Source: Chryseobacterium defluvii (GTDB lineage Bacteria > Bacteroidota > Bacteroidia > Flavobacteriales > Weeksellaceae). Taken from it: DNA of 64,000 bases. The notes beneath the pieces were generated by a model. The model searched no databases and had not been told where the DNA came from. It worked only from the letters and a program-made list of their open reading frames with translations. The translations under genes and the position numbers were made by a program. The stretch covers positions 682,001-746,000 of the forward strand of contig NZ_RBXB01000001.1 of assembly GCF_003634775.1 (NCBI RefSeq). Reading direction: 5' to 3'. Each line of letters begins with the position of its first letter. The first letter of the stretch is position 1. Below are positions 55,259-64,000 of this stretch, one piece after another.

Positions 55259-55316
55259 CAAATATATAATAGCCTAAAAATAAACCCCTAAAAACACATA
55301 CATCATAGATACATCA
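55259..55316 (-). promoter_or_regulatory. Candidate regulon operator B and -7 element
   Basis: TACATCATAGATACATCA (55299-55316) is identical to operator A, and one further base (A at 55298) also matches. TATATTTG (55259-55266, minus) lies 32 bp downstream, with no -33 TTG. It would drive the short ORF at 55144 and perhaps the run of genes to 52429. Confidence 0.65.
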
Positions 55317-55620
55317 TTCTATTTTTTCACCAATACATGGGCTCTTTTCTGAAGAAAACAATTCTCTTTGAGACAGAAGGCTGCTTTGATATTAAAAAAA
55401 ATAAAACGGATATTCTGCGGTTAGCATCCAAATAAAAATGCCATCATGTAGTTTGAAAATAGTATGATGGGAATAAAAAAATGTAAATTTTGATTTAGAA
55501 TTTAAATAGGAAGTGTACTGACGATAAATTTGTATTCTGATCTGCCGGCTCACACATTTTGTATTTTGCAGATGATTTCCATAGAATCAAATGGAGGAAA
55601 AGTATTATAATATAAATAAA

Positions 55621-55644
55621 AAAACCACCTTTAATAAGGTGGTT
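55621..55644 (-). terminator. Terminator of tRNA-Phe copy 2
   Basis: AAACCACCTT and AAGGTGGTTT are perfect 10-bp arms around TAAT; the minus strand continues with T residues directly after the tRNA. Confidence 0.85.
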
Positions 55645-55645
55645 T

Positions 55646-55718
55646 GTGGTTTCTCCAGGAATCGAACCAGGGACACATGGATTTTCAATCCATTGCTCTA
55701 CCAACTGAGCTAAGAAAC
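55646..55718 (-). tRNA. tRNA-Phe (GAA), copy 2
   Basis: A 73-nt cloverleaf on the minus strand: acceptor GGTTTCT with AGAAACC, D arm AGCTCAGTTGGTAGAGC, anticodon arm with GAA, and T arm with GGTTCGATTCC. The discriminator is A and CCA is not encoded. It is identical to the copy at 55905. Confidence 0.95.
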
Positions 55719-55879
55719 CATTGTTTTTTAATGTGGGTGCAAAACTAAGAGTTTTTTTTATAGTATGCAAGTTTTTTTATGCTTAGAGAAAAAAATATGC
55801 ATGAATCAAGGCATCTCCGGTATCGTAGACTGTTTTTTTAATTCTTTATGCTGGAAGAGCTATTGAAAGATTATAAAAA

Positions 55880-55903
55880 AAACCGCCTTTGTTAAGGCGG
55901 TTT
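55880..55903 (-). terminator. Terminator of tRNA-Phe copy 1
   Basis: AAACCGCCTT and AAGGCGGTTT are perfect 10-bp arms around TGTT, then a T tract on the minus strand. Same design as at 55621 with different stem bases. Confidence 0.85.
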
Positions 55904-55904
55904 G

Positions 55905-55977
55905 TGGTTTCTCCAGGAATCGAACCAGGGACACATGGATTTTCAATCCATTGCTCTACCAACTGAGCTAAGAAACC
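55905..55977 (-). tRNA. tRNA-Phe (GAA), copy 1
   Basis: Same 73-nt gene as at 55646, anticodon GAA, no encoded CCA. The two copies are 186 bp apart, each with its own terminator, so each may have its own promoter. Confidence 0.95.
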
Positions 55978-56069
55978 ATTACTTCGTTGTTTTAAAGTGA
56001 TGCAAAAGTAGTAACTTTTAGCATATGAAGCAAGTATTAACAAATCTTTTTTCCGGACAAAGTAAAAAC

Positions 56070-57911
56070 TTACTGATTTTCAGCCGGATTATTTTCCTGT
56101 TCTTTCCTGATATGCTCGCTCATTTCCTCTAAAACAGGTTTTATCGTGCTTTCAGGAAGGTCACTGATACGGATATACATCAGGCCATCTATTGCATCAT
56201 TGAAATTAGGGTCTACATTGAATGCAATTACCTTTGCATTTTGTTTGATATATTTTTTAATCAGAACAGGTAACCTGAGCTCCGGTTCAAGATCGTCGAT
56301 AATTTTATCCAGCTTATTAAGGTCAGATTCCATTTCATCGAAGAATAAATTCTTGTCACGGTCTCTGAGCTTTACTTTATACTCATTTTTAGGAGTGATA
56401 TATTGCGCTACTGCCGAATCATAATAATTGGAACGCATGAATTCAATCATCAATGATTTGGAGAATTCCGAAAATTTATTGGAAATACTTACACCGCCCA
56501 TTAAGAATTTATGGTCCGGATTTCTAAGGCATACATGAACAATTCCGCGCCATAAAAGAAAAAGAGGAAGCGGTTTTTGCTGATATTCCTGACAAATATA
56601 AGCACGCCCCATCTCAATTACTTTTTTAAAGAACGGATGGATATCCTGTTCAAATTCAAAAAGAGAACTGGTATAAAATCCTTTTATGCCATATTTCTTC
56701 ATGACTTCTTTCCCTAAAGCCATCCTGTATGCTCCTACCAATCTTTCCTCAGCATTATCCCAAAGAAAAAGATGGTGATAATGTTTATCATACTCATCAA
56801 GGTCAAAAGGAAGATTACTTCCTTCACCTACTGCACGGAACGTCAGTTCTCTTTGTCGCCCGATTTCCCTCATAATGGATGGAATCTCTTCGTAGGCAGT
56901 AAAGTAGACCTCATAATTTCCGTTACTGAAGAACATCTTGTCAGTACCTTTCAGCTTACTGATGTCTTTAAGAATATCTTCTTTTGGGGTTTCATCAATA
57001 ATATTCTGAACAATATTTTCCTCTTTAAGCAAAGGGAATTTTATGGATAGGTTTTGAAGGTTGATACTTTGGGCAAGAGACTTTCTTTTTTCATAGTAAG
57101 ATTTCATCATGTACACCTTACGTTTTAAGAACTCTCCTAATTCTTCAACGGTTTCCATATCATCCATTGCTTTTACAGCGATAGGTCTTCCGATTCTGAT
57201 ACGGATGGGCTTCTCCCTTTCATTCATCATTTCTGCGGGAAGCATCAGGGTCTGTAAATTAGGATGAAGTTTGGCCACCTGGTAAAACAGGCGGCTGTTT
57301 TTAGCATGAAAGTACATAGGGACTACCGGAACCTTGGCTATTTTAATCAGCTTAAGAGCCGGCTTCTCCCATTCTTTATCTAGAATTTCCCCGTAGGGGT
57401 TATTTTTATTAGAAACTTCGCCCGCCGGAAAAATGCCCACACAACCTCCATTCTGTAAATGTTTCAATGTCTCACGCATTCCCGAAGAGCTGCTGTAAGC
57501 ATCTTTTCTGTTTTCGAAAGGATTCACGGAGATAACGTACGGCTCCATAGGCTTTATCTTTTCCAGGAGGAAATTACCCATTACCTTAAAATCCGGACGT
57601 ACTTCCGATAGGATTTTGCACATTAATATTCCATCAATCGCACCAAGCGGATGATTGGAAACAAGAATAAAAGGTCCTGTTTTTGGGATTTTGGCTAAGT
57701 CTTCCTCAAAAGCGATATAACTTAGATTTCTTTCTCTCACAAATGAGTCGAAAAAGTCTTTGCCTTCCTTATCTTTAAGTTTGTTGTACAGCTTATTTAC
57801 TTCATTAATCTTGGCAATACTCATCACGGCAGAAGCAACAGGGTTCTTTAAGAACCCGATTTTGCCCAAACCGGAAGCTTTGATCAGATCATTTTTCGAA
57901 ATTAAACTCAT
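56070..57911 (-). CDS. OlsF-like bifunctional acyltransferase (PlsC-type plus GNAT N-acyltransferase)
   Basis: 613 residues. The N-terminal half (about 60-260) is a PlsC-type O-acyltransferase with NHPLGAID (H87, D93), GIFPAGEVS and a KVPVVPMYFHA block. The C-terminal half (about 310-560) resembles the OlsB/GNAT N-acyltransferase fold (QRELTFRAVGEGSNLPFDLD, HLFLWDNAEERLVGAYRMAL, EMGRAYICQEYQQKPLPLFL). Such fusions make amino-acid-containing lipids: N-acylation of ornithine or glycine followed by O-acylation, at the inner membrane. It lies 22 bp after the aspartokinase gene. Confidence 0.85.
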   Translation of the reverse strand: MSLISKNDLIKASGLGKIGFLKNPVASAVMSIAKINEVNKLYNKLKDKEGKDFFDSFVRERNLSYIAFEEDLAKIPKTGPFILVSNHPLGAIDGILMCKILSEVRPDFKVMGNFLLEKIKPMEPYVISVNPFENRKDAYSSSSGMRETLKHLQNGGCVGIFPAGEVSNKNNPYGEILDKEWEKPALKLIKIAKVPVVPMYFHAKNSRLFYQVAKLHPNLQTLMLPAEMMNEREKPIRIRIGRPIAVKAMDDMETVEELGEFLKRKVYMMKSYYEKRKSLAQSINLQNLSIKFPLLKEENIVQNIIDETPKEDILKDISKLKGTDKMFFSNGNYEVYFTAYEEIPSIMREIGRQRELTFRAVGEGSNLPFDLDEYDKHYHHLFLWDNAEERLVGAYRMALGKEVMKKYGIKGFYTSSLFEFEQDIHPFFKKVIEMGRAYICQEYQQKPLPLFLLWRGIVHVCLRNPDHKFLMGGVSISNKFSEFSKSLMIEFMRSNYYDSAVAQYITPKNEYKVKLRDRDKNLFFDEMESDLNKLDKIIDDLEPELRLPVLIKKYIKQNAKVIAFNVDPNFNDAIDGLMYIRISDLPESTIKPVLEEMSEHIRKEQENNPAENQ

Positions 57912-57933
57912 GTGTGTTAAGTCGCTATTAGTT

Positions 57934-59172
57934 TTATTGTGTTACCATTTGAAGTGTATTTTTTGAAATTTGCTCCAATAATACACTTTTTTGCTGGTAA
58001 AATTTATCAATCTTATCTATCTTCGCATTCCTTACGGTAAATAAAGACACATTTTTCACGACTTCAGTTTTAAATATTTTCTGAAGTTCTTCATTAAGCT
58101 CATCTACAGTATTGAATTTATCTTCCAAACATAAAGCTAATGAAATTGCAGAATTCTGCATGAGGGAAACTTTGATTTTATATTTTGATAAATATCCGAA
58201 AATTAAACTCATATGATCTTCCGCGATGAAAGAGAAATCTCTGGTAGAGATTTTCAGTAAAGTCTGATGCTCCTTTAAAATATAGGATTCTTCACTTTGA
58301 TTTTGGTCTGAAGCTCCCACTTTAGTTCCTTCTTTAGTAGGATCCACAAAAGATTTTACATAAAATGGAATATTTTTTTGTTGTAAGGGTTGTAACGTTT
58401 TCGGGTGGATCACACTTGCACCATAGTAAGCCATTTCAATAGCTTCTTCGTAAGAAATATGGGAAAGAAGCGTAACATCTTTGAATTTTCTCGGGTCACC
58501 TGTCATTACCCCAGGAACATCTTTCCAGATCGTCATAGCGTCTGCATTCAGGCAGTATGCAAAAATTGCGGCAGAGTAGTCGGAGCCCTCTCTTCCTAAA
58601 GTTACCGTAAAGTTGTTTTCATCAGAGCCGATGAAACCTTGCGTTACATAGCAGATTTCCGGATTCAGGGTTGAGATGAATTCTTCTGTTTTTGACCAGT
58701 CTACCACACCTTCTCTGTAGGAATTATCCGTTTTCACATAATCTCTTGCATCCAGCCATTGATTGGTGAACTGTATTTCATTCAGGTATTCGCTTACAAT
58801 TTTAGTGGAAATCATTTCTCCGCAGCTTACCACCTGATCATATACAAAATTATAATTAGGAGACTTGTTTCTTCTTAAAAAAGAATCAATATCATCGAAA
58901 AATACATTGATTTCCGCAAAAACAGGGTGATCTTCAGGGAATAAGCCTTCTGCAATTTCGATGTGTTTCTGTTTTATATTTTCAATTTCAGTTTGATAGT
59001 TATCCTTCTTGAAATAAAGTTCTACAACCTTTTCCAATTCATTAGTGGTCTTTCCCATTGCCGATATTACCAGCAGACATTTAGAAAAACCCTGGCTTTT
59101 TAAAACCATTGATACATTTTTGACACTTTCGGCATCTCTCACGGATGCCCCACCAAACTTGAAAATTTTCAT
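57934..59172 (-). CDS. Aspartate kinase
   Basis: 412 residues from ATG 59172 (MKIFKFGGASVRDAESV); the frame extends upstream to 59232 but the kinase domain begins here. It phosphorylates aspartate, the first step to Lys, Thr and Met. KFGGAS replaces the usual KFGGTS, VTLGREGSDYSAAI and WKDVPGVMTGDPR are the substrate/ATP regions, and AYYGASVIHPKTLQPL precedes the regulatory part. The C-terminus (about 300-412) has ACT-like sequence. TAATTTTG at 59230-59237 is a possible -7 element. Confidence 0.9.
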   Translation of the reverse strand: MKIFKFGGASVRDAESVKNVSMVLKSQGFSKCLLVISAMGKTTNELEKVVELYFKKDNYQTEIENIKQKHIEIAEGLFPEDHPVFAEINVFFDDIDSFLRRNKSPNYNFVYDQVVSCGEMISTKIVSEYLNEIQFTNQWLDARDYVKTDNSYREGVVDWSKTEEFISTLNPEICYVTQGFIGSDENNFTVTLGREGSDYSAAIFAYCLNADAMTIWKDVPGVMTGDPRKFKDVTLLSHISYEEAIEMAYYGASVIHPKTLQPLQQKNIPFYVKSFVDPTKEGTKVGASDQNQSEESYILKEHQTLLKISTRDFSFIAEDHMSLIFGYLSKYKIKVSLMQNSAISLALCLEDKFNTVDELNEELQKIFKTEVVKNVSLFTVRNAKIDKIDKFYQQKSVLLEQISKNTLQMVTQ

Positions 59173-59494
59173 TAAATTATTAAAAATAAAATTGTTAGAT
59201 AATAAAATATTTGAGTTTTTTACGGAGGTCAAAATTATAAATTTACAATGAGATATGAAAGTGGGTAATCACTGCGAAGGGACAAAGCTTGAATTATAGT
59301 CTTAAAATTATGGAACTTTTGAGAAATTTCGCACCCGGATATATAAAAAGGGGACCCAATTATTGGATGAAACTGTAAAGAAAATGCCGGATTGGATGGT
59401 ATGATGCTGAAAAACAGCGTGTAACGTCTTTGATGATAAAATTTTCTTACTATGATAAATTTTACGAAATTTGGGAAAACATAAAAAATAGAAT
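59173..59494. other. Divergent intergenic region, aspartokinase / fbp
   Basis: 322 bp between divergent genes. A TAATTTTG -7-like element for the aspartokinase gene lies at 59230-59237. A 91-codon minus-strand frame overlaps most of it but has no recognisable family, so no gene is called. Confidence 0.5.
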
Positions 59495-60511
59495 ATGTCA
59501 GATCAATCATTACAGACTTTAGGAGAATTTATTATTGACAAACAAGATGATTTTCAGTATTCAACAGGGGAGCTTTCCCGTCTTCTAAGTGCTATAAGGT
59601 TGGCTTCAAAAGTGGTAAACAGAGAAGTAAATAAGGCAGGTATTGCTGATATTACCGGAGTAGCAGGTAACCAAAACATTCAGGGGGAGGAACAGCAGAA
59701 GCTTGATGTTCTGGCTAACGATATTTTTATTACGGCATTATCGCAAAGAGAAGTGGTATGTGGAATTGCTTCGGAAGAGAATGATGATTTCATTGATATT
59801 AAGTGTGGTGATAACGGACACTTAAGCAAATATGTGGTGCTTATAGATCCTCTGGATGGCTCCTCTAATATTGATGTGAATGTTTCTGTAGGAACAATTT
59901 TCTCTATTTACAGAAGAGTCAGTGAGCCGGGAACTCCTGTTCAGCTGGAAGATTTCTTACAAAAAGGCATCAATCAGGTTGCTGCGGGATATGTGATTTA
60001 TGGTTCTTCCACGATGATCGTTTATACAACAGGAAACGGAGTGAACGGATTTACACTGGATCCGTCTCTTGGAACTTATTACCTTTCTCATCCGAACCTT
60101 AAATTTCCCAAGAATGGTAAAATCTATTCCATCAATGAAGGGAACTATATTAAATTCCCTCAAGGGGTTAAAAACTATCTTAAATATTGCCAGATGGAAG
60201 AAGGGGACCGTCCTTATACATCAAGATATATTGGTTCTCTGGTAGCGGATTTTCATAGAAATATGCTGAAAGGAGGAATTTATATTTATCCATCTTATTC
60301 ACAGGCTCCCAACGGGAAACTGAGATTGTTATATGAGTGTAATCCAATGGCATTCCTTGCGGAACAGGCGGGCGGAAAAGCAACGGATGGTTTCAGAAGA
60401 ATTCTGGAAGTTGAGCCTACCGAACTTCATCAAAGGATTCCTTTTTTCTGCGGAAGTACCGAAATGGTGGAGAAGGCGGAAGAGTTTATGCGAATTGACA
60501 GTGTAAAATAA
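59495..60511 (+). CDS. fbp: Class 1 fructose-1,6-bisphosphatase
   Basis: 338 residues. It dephosphorylates fructose-1,6-bisphosphate in gluconeogenesis. The metal site [20 protein letters not shown] is intact, [18 protein letters not shown] is the N-terminal metal/AMP region, and [20 protein letters not shown] is the C-terminal signature. Its stop codon overlaps the start of menC (TAATG), so the two are translationally coupled. Confidence 0.95.
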   Translation: MSDQSLQTLGEFIIDKQDDFQYSTGELSRLLSAIRLASKVVNREVNKAGIADITGVAGNQNIQGEEQQKLDVLANDIFITALSQREVVCGIASEENDDFIDIKCGDNGHLSKYVVLIDPLDGSSNIDVNVSVGTIFSIYRRVSEPGTPVQLEDFLQKGINQVAAGYVIYGSSTMIVYTTGNGVNGFTLDPSLGTYYLSHPNLKFPKNGKIYSINEGNYIKFPQGVKNYLKYCQMEEGDRPYTSRYIGSLVADFHRNMLKGGIYIYPSYSQAPNGKLRLLYECNPMAFLAEQAGGKATDGFRRILEVEPTELHQRIPFFCGSTEMVEKAEEFMRIDSVK

Positions 60512-61539
60512 TGACGGCAAAATATTTCAGATATTTATTACAATTCAAACGCCCGAGTGGAACATCTCGAGGCGTTTTGTATAAAAAGGAAACCTTTATT
60601 CTTGAAATTTCGGAAAACGATAAAAAGGGAATAGGTGAATGCGCAATTTTCAGAGGGTTAAGCTTTGACGACAGGCCGGATTATGAAGAAAAGCTGCAAT
60701 GGCTTTGTGAAAATATTCAACAAGATACTGAATATTTAAAAGGGGAATTGAAAGCATTTCCTTCCATTTGGTTCGGATATGAACAGGCTGTTTTAAATCT
60801 AAAGCACGGTGATAATCTTTATCTTCCAAGTCAGTTTACAAAAGGAGACACCCCAATTATCATCAATGGTTTGATCTGGATGGGAGATATCGGCTATATG
60901 GAAGAGCAAATTCAGGATAAGCTGGACCAGGGGTTTCATTGCATCAAGTTAAAAATTGGAGTTGACTGGGAATCTGAACATGATATTCTTCAAAAGCTGA
61001 GAAAGAAGTTTTCAAAAGAGAAGCTGGAATTGCGAGTAGATGCCAATGGCGGATTTGTTACTGATGAAGCAAAGGTTGTTTTACAGCAGCTTGCAGACTT
61101 GCAGATTCATTCTATTGAACAGCCTATTAAAGCGGGAAACTGGAAAGATATGGCTGAATTGTGTGCGCAAAGTCCAACTCCCATTGCTTTGGATGAAGAA
61201 CTAATCGGTATCATTGAATTACCTGAAAAGAAGGAACTTTTGCAAACCATAAAGCCACAATATATAATATTGAAACCATCCCTTGTGGGTGGCTTCACAG
61301 GCTCTGACGAATGGATATCCCTTGCTGAAGAACTGGGGATAAAGTGGTGGATTACTTCCGCATTGGAAAGTAATATAGGATTAAACGCCATTGCCCAATA
61401 TACCTATACTAAGAACAATAATATGCCTCAGGGTTTAGGAACCGGCGGGCTATTCACTAATAACTTTCACAGTGAATTAGAATTGCAAGGCGAAGAACTT
61501 TTTTTTAAAAATAGTAGTTTTAAAATCGATAGGTTTTAG
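60511..61539 (+). CDS. menC: o-Succinylbenzoate synthase (enolase superfamily)
   Basis: 342 residues. It dehydrates SHCHC to o-succinylbenzoate in menaquinone synthesis. The muconate-lactonising subgroup motifs are in order: FHCIKLKIG with the KxK acid/base pair, RVDANGG, SIEQPI and DEE as Mg ligands, and KPSLVGG with the second Lys. ITSALESNIGLNAIAQY is the usual C-terminal sequence of OSBS. Related dipeptide epimerases share the fold, but length and N-terminal YLLQFKRPSGTSRGV favour MenC. Confidence 0.88.
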   Translation: MTAKYFRYLLQFKRPSGTSRGVLYKKETFILEISENDKKGIGECAIFRGLSFDDRPDYEEKLQWLCENIQQDTEYLKGELKAFPSIWFGYEQAVLNLKHGDNLYLPSQFTKGDTPIIINGLIWMGDIGYMEEQIQDKLDQGFHCIKLKIGVDWESEHDILQKLRKKFSKEKLELRVDANGGFVTDEAKVVLQQLADLQIHSIEQPIKAGNWKDMAELCAQSPTPIALDEELIGIIELPEKKELLQTIKPQYIILKPSLVGGFTGSDEWISLAEELGIKWWITSALESNIGLNAIAQYTYTKNNNMPQGLGTGGLFTNNFHSELELQGEELFFKNSSFKIDRF

Positions 61540-61754
61540 TTTTTTGTTATTACTCAGTTTAATTAAATCACGTCTTTTACGAAAATTGTTTTCTTGATAT
61601 ATGTCAATATATGAGAAAACGTTTTTTTTACTTTTTCCATGATAAAAAATTTTGTATTTCCCTATGTAAAGAGTTACAATCTTTATGCCACTTTGCCATA
61701 CTGATTTTAACTTTAACACACACTTAAATTAATTAAACTTTAATTAATAATTTG
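61540..61754. other. Convergent intergenic region with A/T palindrome
   Basis: TTAATTAAACTTTAATTAA (61729-61747) is a perfect 9-bp inverted repeat around one base, close to the stop codon of the hydrolase. No gene is visible; an 80-codon minus-strand frame reaching into menC has no recognisable features. Confidence 0.45.
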
Positions 61755-62885
61755 TTAGGAAATAATTGTGAATAGGTTTTCGTTGTTTTTTAATCGGTTG
61801 GTTATTAGGTTTCTATCTATTCCATTCAGGTTTTGAAAAATATCTTCTTGAACCTGTGAGCTCGACAGGTATCCCCAATGGTTTCCCACATCAAACTTTA
61901 AAGTATTCAGTAAGTCATCTTCAATAAATGTACAGTCAATAATAGAAACAATATCTTTTAAATGGTCAATGCTGCTTGGTCCGTTCTTTCCCAGCCGGGG
62001 AGTAAGAATATTCTTGGTAAACTGCGAAATTCCTAAAATAGCATCCTTCCTGTTCAGATAAATAGAAACTCTGTTGGCCAGCAAAGGAAGTTTATTGAAA
62101 GAGTCCTCCGAGTCATCAAACACTTTATAGGAAACATCTGCATTCAGCAAAAGCACCTGATCGATAACTCTTACAATGTTTTCCCTTTTAAGGCTATATA
62201 ACATACTCTGTAGCACCCTGTTTCCCATTGAATGGGCCATCATATGAATTCTCTGGTTGCACGGGGCAAGAACCTTATGGGAAAAAATATCCTTTAAAAA
62301 TTGAGTGTAAAAGTAAAACAGCCTCATTAAAGAATTTCCCGAATTAATGCTTGCTGCCTTATCATCAAAATACGTTAACGGAACAATGCTGCTGGAAGCC
62401 GGCCAGCTGACAAACAGGATGTGCTCAACCGGGGATTCCGGATTATCAATAAATAGTTTTTTAAGATCAATGATTGCTTTCAGCTCATCATCAAAATCAT
62501 AGGCGTATCCATGAATAAATATTAGAACATCGCTTCTTAACTTAGTGGAAGACATGTTCTTATAAAGCTCATAAAACATTCTTTGGGTCCCTCCTAAATT
62601 ATTAGCAGTTAAGCCGGATTTCTGCTTGTTTCTTTCATTCAGCAAAACCTCCAGAACGTCTTCATAGCCTTGTTTTTCCGGTTCTGAAAAGAGTTTGTAA
62701 TTTATAATGTTCCGGTTGGTATAATTTTTTTTCTTTTTGAATTGTGCAGTCGGTTCCTTGTATCCTTCAAAATCACATTTTGCGATCCTGAAGTTAGGAA
62801 TTGAATATTCATCATTGGAAAATGAATCTACCGTTTCGCCTTTATGACGAACGATTTTCCTATTGCTGAGTATATAGACAGCCAT
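61755..62885 (-). CDS. Alpha/beta hydrolase of the DUF900 type
   Basis: 376 residues, no signal peptide. VLIFIHGYAYDFDDEL is the oxyanion region, ILFVSWPASSSIVPLTYFDD follows as in DUF900, and IHMMAHSMGNRVLQ holds the nucleophile Ser (GHSMG variant AHSMG). A later Asp/His pair is plausible but not fixed. Substrate unknown, likely an ester or lipid. It is divergent from glnS. Confidence 0.83.
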   Translation of the reverse strand: MAVYILSNRKIVRHKGETVDSFSNDEYSIPNFRIAKCDFEGYKEPTAQFKKKKNYTNRNIINYKLFSEPEKQGYEDVLEVLLNERNKQKSGLTANNLGGTQRMFYELYKNMSSTKLRSDVLIFIHGYAYDFDDELKAIIDLKKLFIDNPESPVEHILFVSWPASSSIVPLTYFDDKAASINSGNSLMRLFYFYTQFLKDIFSHKVLAPCNQRIHMMAHSMGNRVLQSMLYSLKRENIVRVIDQVLLLNADVSYKVFDDSEDSFNKLPLLANRVSIYLNRKDAILGISQFTKNILTPRLGKNGPSSIDHLKDIVSIIDCTFIEDDLLNTLKFDVGNHWGYLSSSQVQEDIFQNLNGIDRNLITNRLKNNENLFTIIS

Positions 62886-62998
62886 GTTATCAGTTTAGAG
62901 TCGGGTTTGGTTTTAGTTTGCCTAAATTTCGTAAAAAATATTGAATAATAAACAATTGAACCTTAAATTTATCACTTTCGTAAACCCTAAATTTTCCA

Positions 62999-63006
62999 TA
63001 ACTTTG
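62999..63006 (+). promoter_or_regulatory. -7 element of glnS
   Basis: TAACTTTG is an exact TAnnTTTG, 31 bp before the ATG. TTTCG about 18 bp upstream is an imperfect -33. Confidence 0.5.
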
Positions 63007-63037
63007 TGAAACTTTTGCACAAAATAAAGCGAACGTA

Positions 63038-64000
63038 ATGGAAGAAGAAAAAAAATCACTCAATTTTATTGAGCAAATTATTGAAGATGATCTGGCAAAC
63101 GGGCTGAAAAATGATCAGATCCGTTTCCGTTTTCCACCTGAACCTAATGGTTATCTGCATGTAGGGCATACTAAAGCCATCTGCATCAACTTCGGTTTGG
63201 GTGAAAAATACAATGCACCCGTAAACCTTCGTTTCGACGATACGAATCCTGAAAAAGAAGAACAGGAATTCGTAGATTCTATCAAGAAAGATGTTGAATG
63301 GTTAGGTTTTAAATGGGACAAAGAATTGTATGCATCCGATTACTTCCAGCAGCTTTACGAATGGGCCGTTCAATTAATCAAAGAAGGAAAAGCTTATGTA
63401 GATGAGCAGTCCTCTGAATTGATTACGGAGCAAAGAAAGAATCCTATCGAACCGGGAGTGGAGTCTCCTTACAGAAACCGCCCTGTTGAAGAATCGTTAG
63501 ATTTATTCGAAAGAATGAAAAACGGTGAATTTGAGGAGGGTTCCATGTCTCTTCGTGCTAAAATTGATATGCATTCTCCTAATATGAATATGCGTGATCC
63601 TGTGATGTACCGAATTTTAAAAAGACCACATCACAGAACCGGAACCGCCTGGAAAATTTATCCGATGTATGACTGGGCTCACGGAGAATCAGATTATCTG
63701 GAGCAGGTATCTCATTCATTATGTTCTTTGGAGTTTGAAAATCACAGACCATTGTATAATTGGTACCTGGAACAGGTGTATGACGAATCCAAGGTAGCAC
63801 CGAAGCAAAGGGAATTTGCAAGGATGAATGTCTCTTATATGATCACTTCCAAAAGGAAGCTGCAAAGGCTGGTTGCTGAAAAGGTAGTCACCGGATGGGA
63901 TGATCCTAGAATGCCTACTATTTCAGGGATGAGGAGAAGAGGGTTCACGCCGACTTCTATCAGAAATTTCATTGAAAAAGTAGGAGTTGCCAAAAGAGAG
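63038..64000 (+). CDS. glnS: Glutamine--tRNA ligase (3' partial)
   Basis: The first 321 codons of a class I aminoacyl-tRNA synthetase; the frame is open to the window edge. [20 protein letters not shown] is the HIGH-type ATP signature in the GlnRS form, [20 protein letters not shown] the glutamine-binding region, and [11 protein letters not shown] the KMSKS-type loop. It charges tRNA-Gln directly. The C-terminal anticodon-binding domain lies outside the window. Confidence 0.95.
   Translation, partial: MEEEKKSLNFIEQIIEDDLANGLKNDQIRFRFPPEPNGYLHVGHTKAICINFGLGEKYNAPVNLRFDDTNPEKEEQEFVDSIKKDVEWLGFKWDKELYASDYFQQLYEWAVQLIKEGKAYVDEQSSELITEQRKNPIEPGVESPYRNRPVEESLDLFERMKNGEFEEGSMSLRAKIDMHSPNMNMRDPVMYRILKRPHHRTGTAWKIYPMYDWAHGESDYLEQVSHSLCSLEFENHRPLYNWYLEQVYDESKVAPKQREFARMNVSYMITSKRKLQRLVAEKVVTGWDDPRMPTISGMRRRGFTPTSIRNFIEKVGVAKRE

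Larger units (their letters stand above)
54943..55645. other. Largely non-coding stretch
   Basis: Apart from the short ORF at 55052-55144 and the promoter/operator at 55259-55316, no coding region is visible. The sequence is A/T-rich, consistent with a decayed gene upstream of the collar cluster. Confidence 0.5.

Noticed and set aside
55495..56043. Two minus-strand frames that share a FLAQLVEQWIENPCVPGS peptide
   Set aside because: Both are translations through the two identical tRNA-Phe genes, a known artefact; no protein gene is supported.
59235..59510. 91-codon minus-strand frame in the aspartokinase-fbp gap
   Set aside because: Aromatic- and Ile-rich product without motif, running into the start of fbp; probably non-coding.
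61477..61719. 80-codon minus-strand frame at the end of menC
   Set aside because: Lys/Phe-rich product from A/T-rich DNA, overlapping menC, no family.

Overview
The window reads as a chromosomal segment of a Flavobacteriia-type Bacteroidota, most like Chryseobacterium or a close Weeksellaceae relative. The evidence is low GC with an A/T-rich third codon position, start codons with little Shine-Dalgarno sequence, promoters of the TTG-N17-TAnnTTTG type, type IX secretion (T9SS) C-terminal sorting domains, TonB receptors paired with lipoproteins, DUF5522, CCC-motif and DUF3575 proteins, and an IS1096-passenger-like protein. No phage, plasmid origin, rRNA or CRISPR array was seen. Both edges cut genes: cca at the left and glnS at the right.

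Layout. 1-9 kb: cca, a cobalamin-riboswitch-controlled B12 uptake operon (BtuB-like receptor plus BtuG-like propeller lipoprotein), cdd, an old-yellow-enzyme reductase with two small membrane proteins, and a secreted endonuclease I. 9-14.4 kb: small lipoprotein and hypothetical genes, a PLP enzyme, a glucosaminidase-LysM peptidoglycan hydrolase, and hemL. 14.6-23.5 kb: an A/T-rich accessory island with a T9SS-sorted repeat protein, two giant RHS/YD proteins (the second ending in a putative JAMM-like toxin tip) and a candidate immunity gene. 23.7-29.6 kb: a beta-helix lipoprotein and TonB receptor divergent from a PhoB/PhoR-like two-component system, with Pho-box-like repeats between them. 29.7-48.9 kb: mostly housekeeping and metabolic genes (GH13 amylase, thyA, serine hydrolase, M1 peptidase, HMG-CoA synthase, DAACS symporter, cbpA-cbpM, CBS-like cysteine synthase, LolC/E-type permease, NamZ, thioredoxin).

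48.9-55.3 kb is the least ordinary part. A membrane-spanning TPR-LuxR regulator sits among an overlapping pair of small HTH genes and a set of secreted proteins, three of which share a domain and one of which also ends in a tail-collar-like region. Three promoters here carry an 18-bp direct repeat (TACATCA-TAGA-TACATCA as read on the + strand; two copies identical over 19 bp, one diverged), each 32-33 bp upstream of a TAnnTTTG-like -7 element and without an obvious -33 TTG. I read this as an undescribed local regulon and the best candidate for a novel system in the window.

55.6-64 kb: two identical tandem tRNA-Phe genes that lack encoded CCA (so they depend on an enzyme such as the cca product), a fused OlsF-like acyltransferase with aspartokinase, the fbp-menC operon, an alpha/beta hydrolase and glnS. 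All functional names come from motif recognition by eye; no database search was possible.
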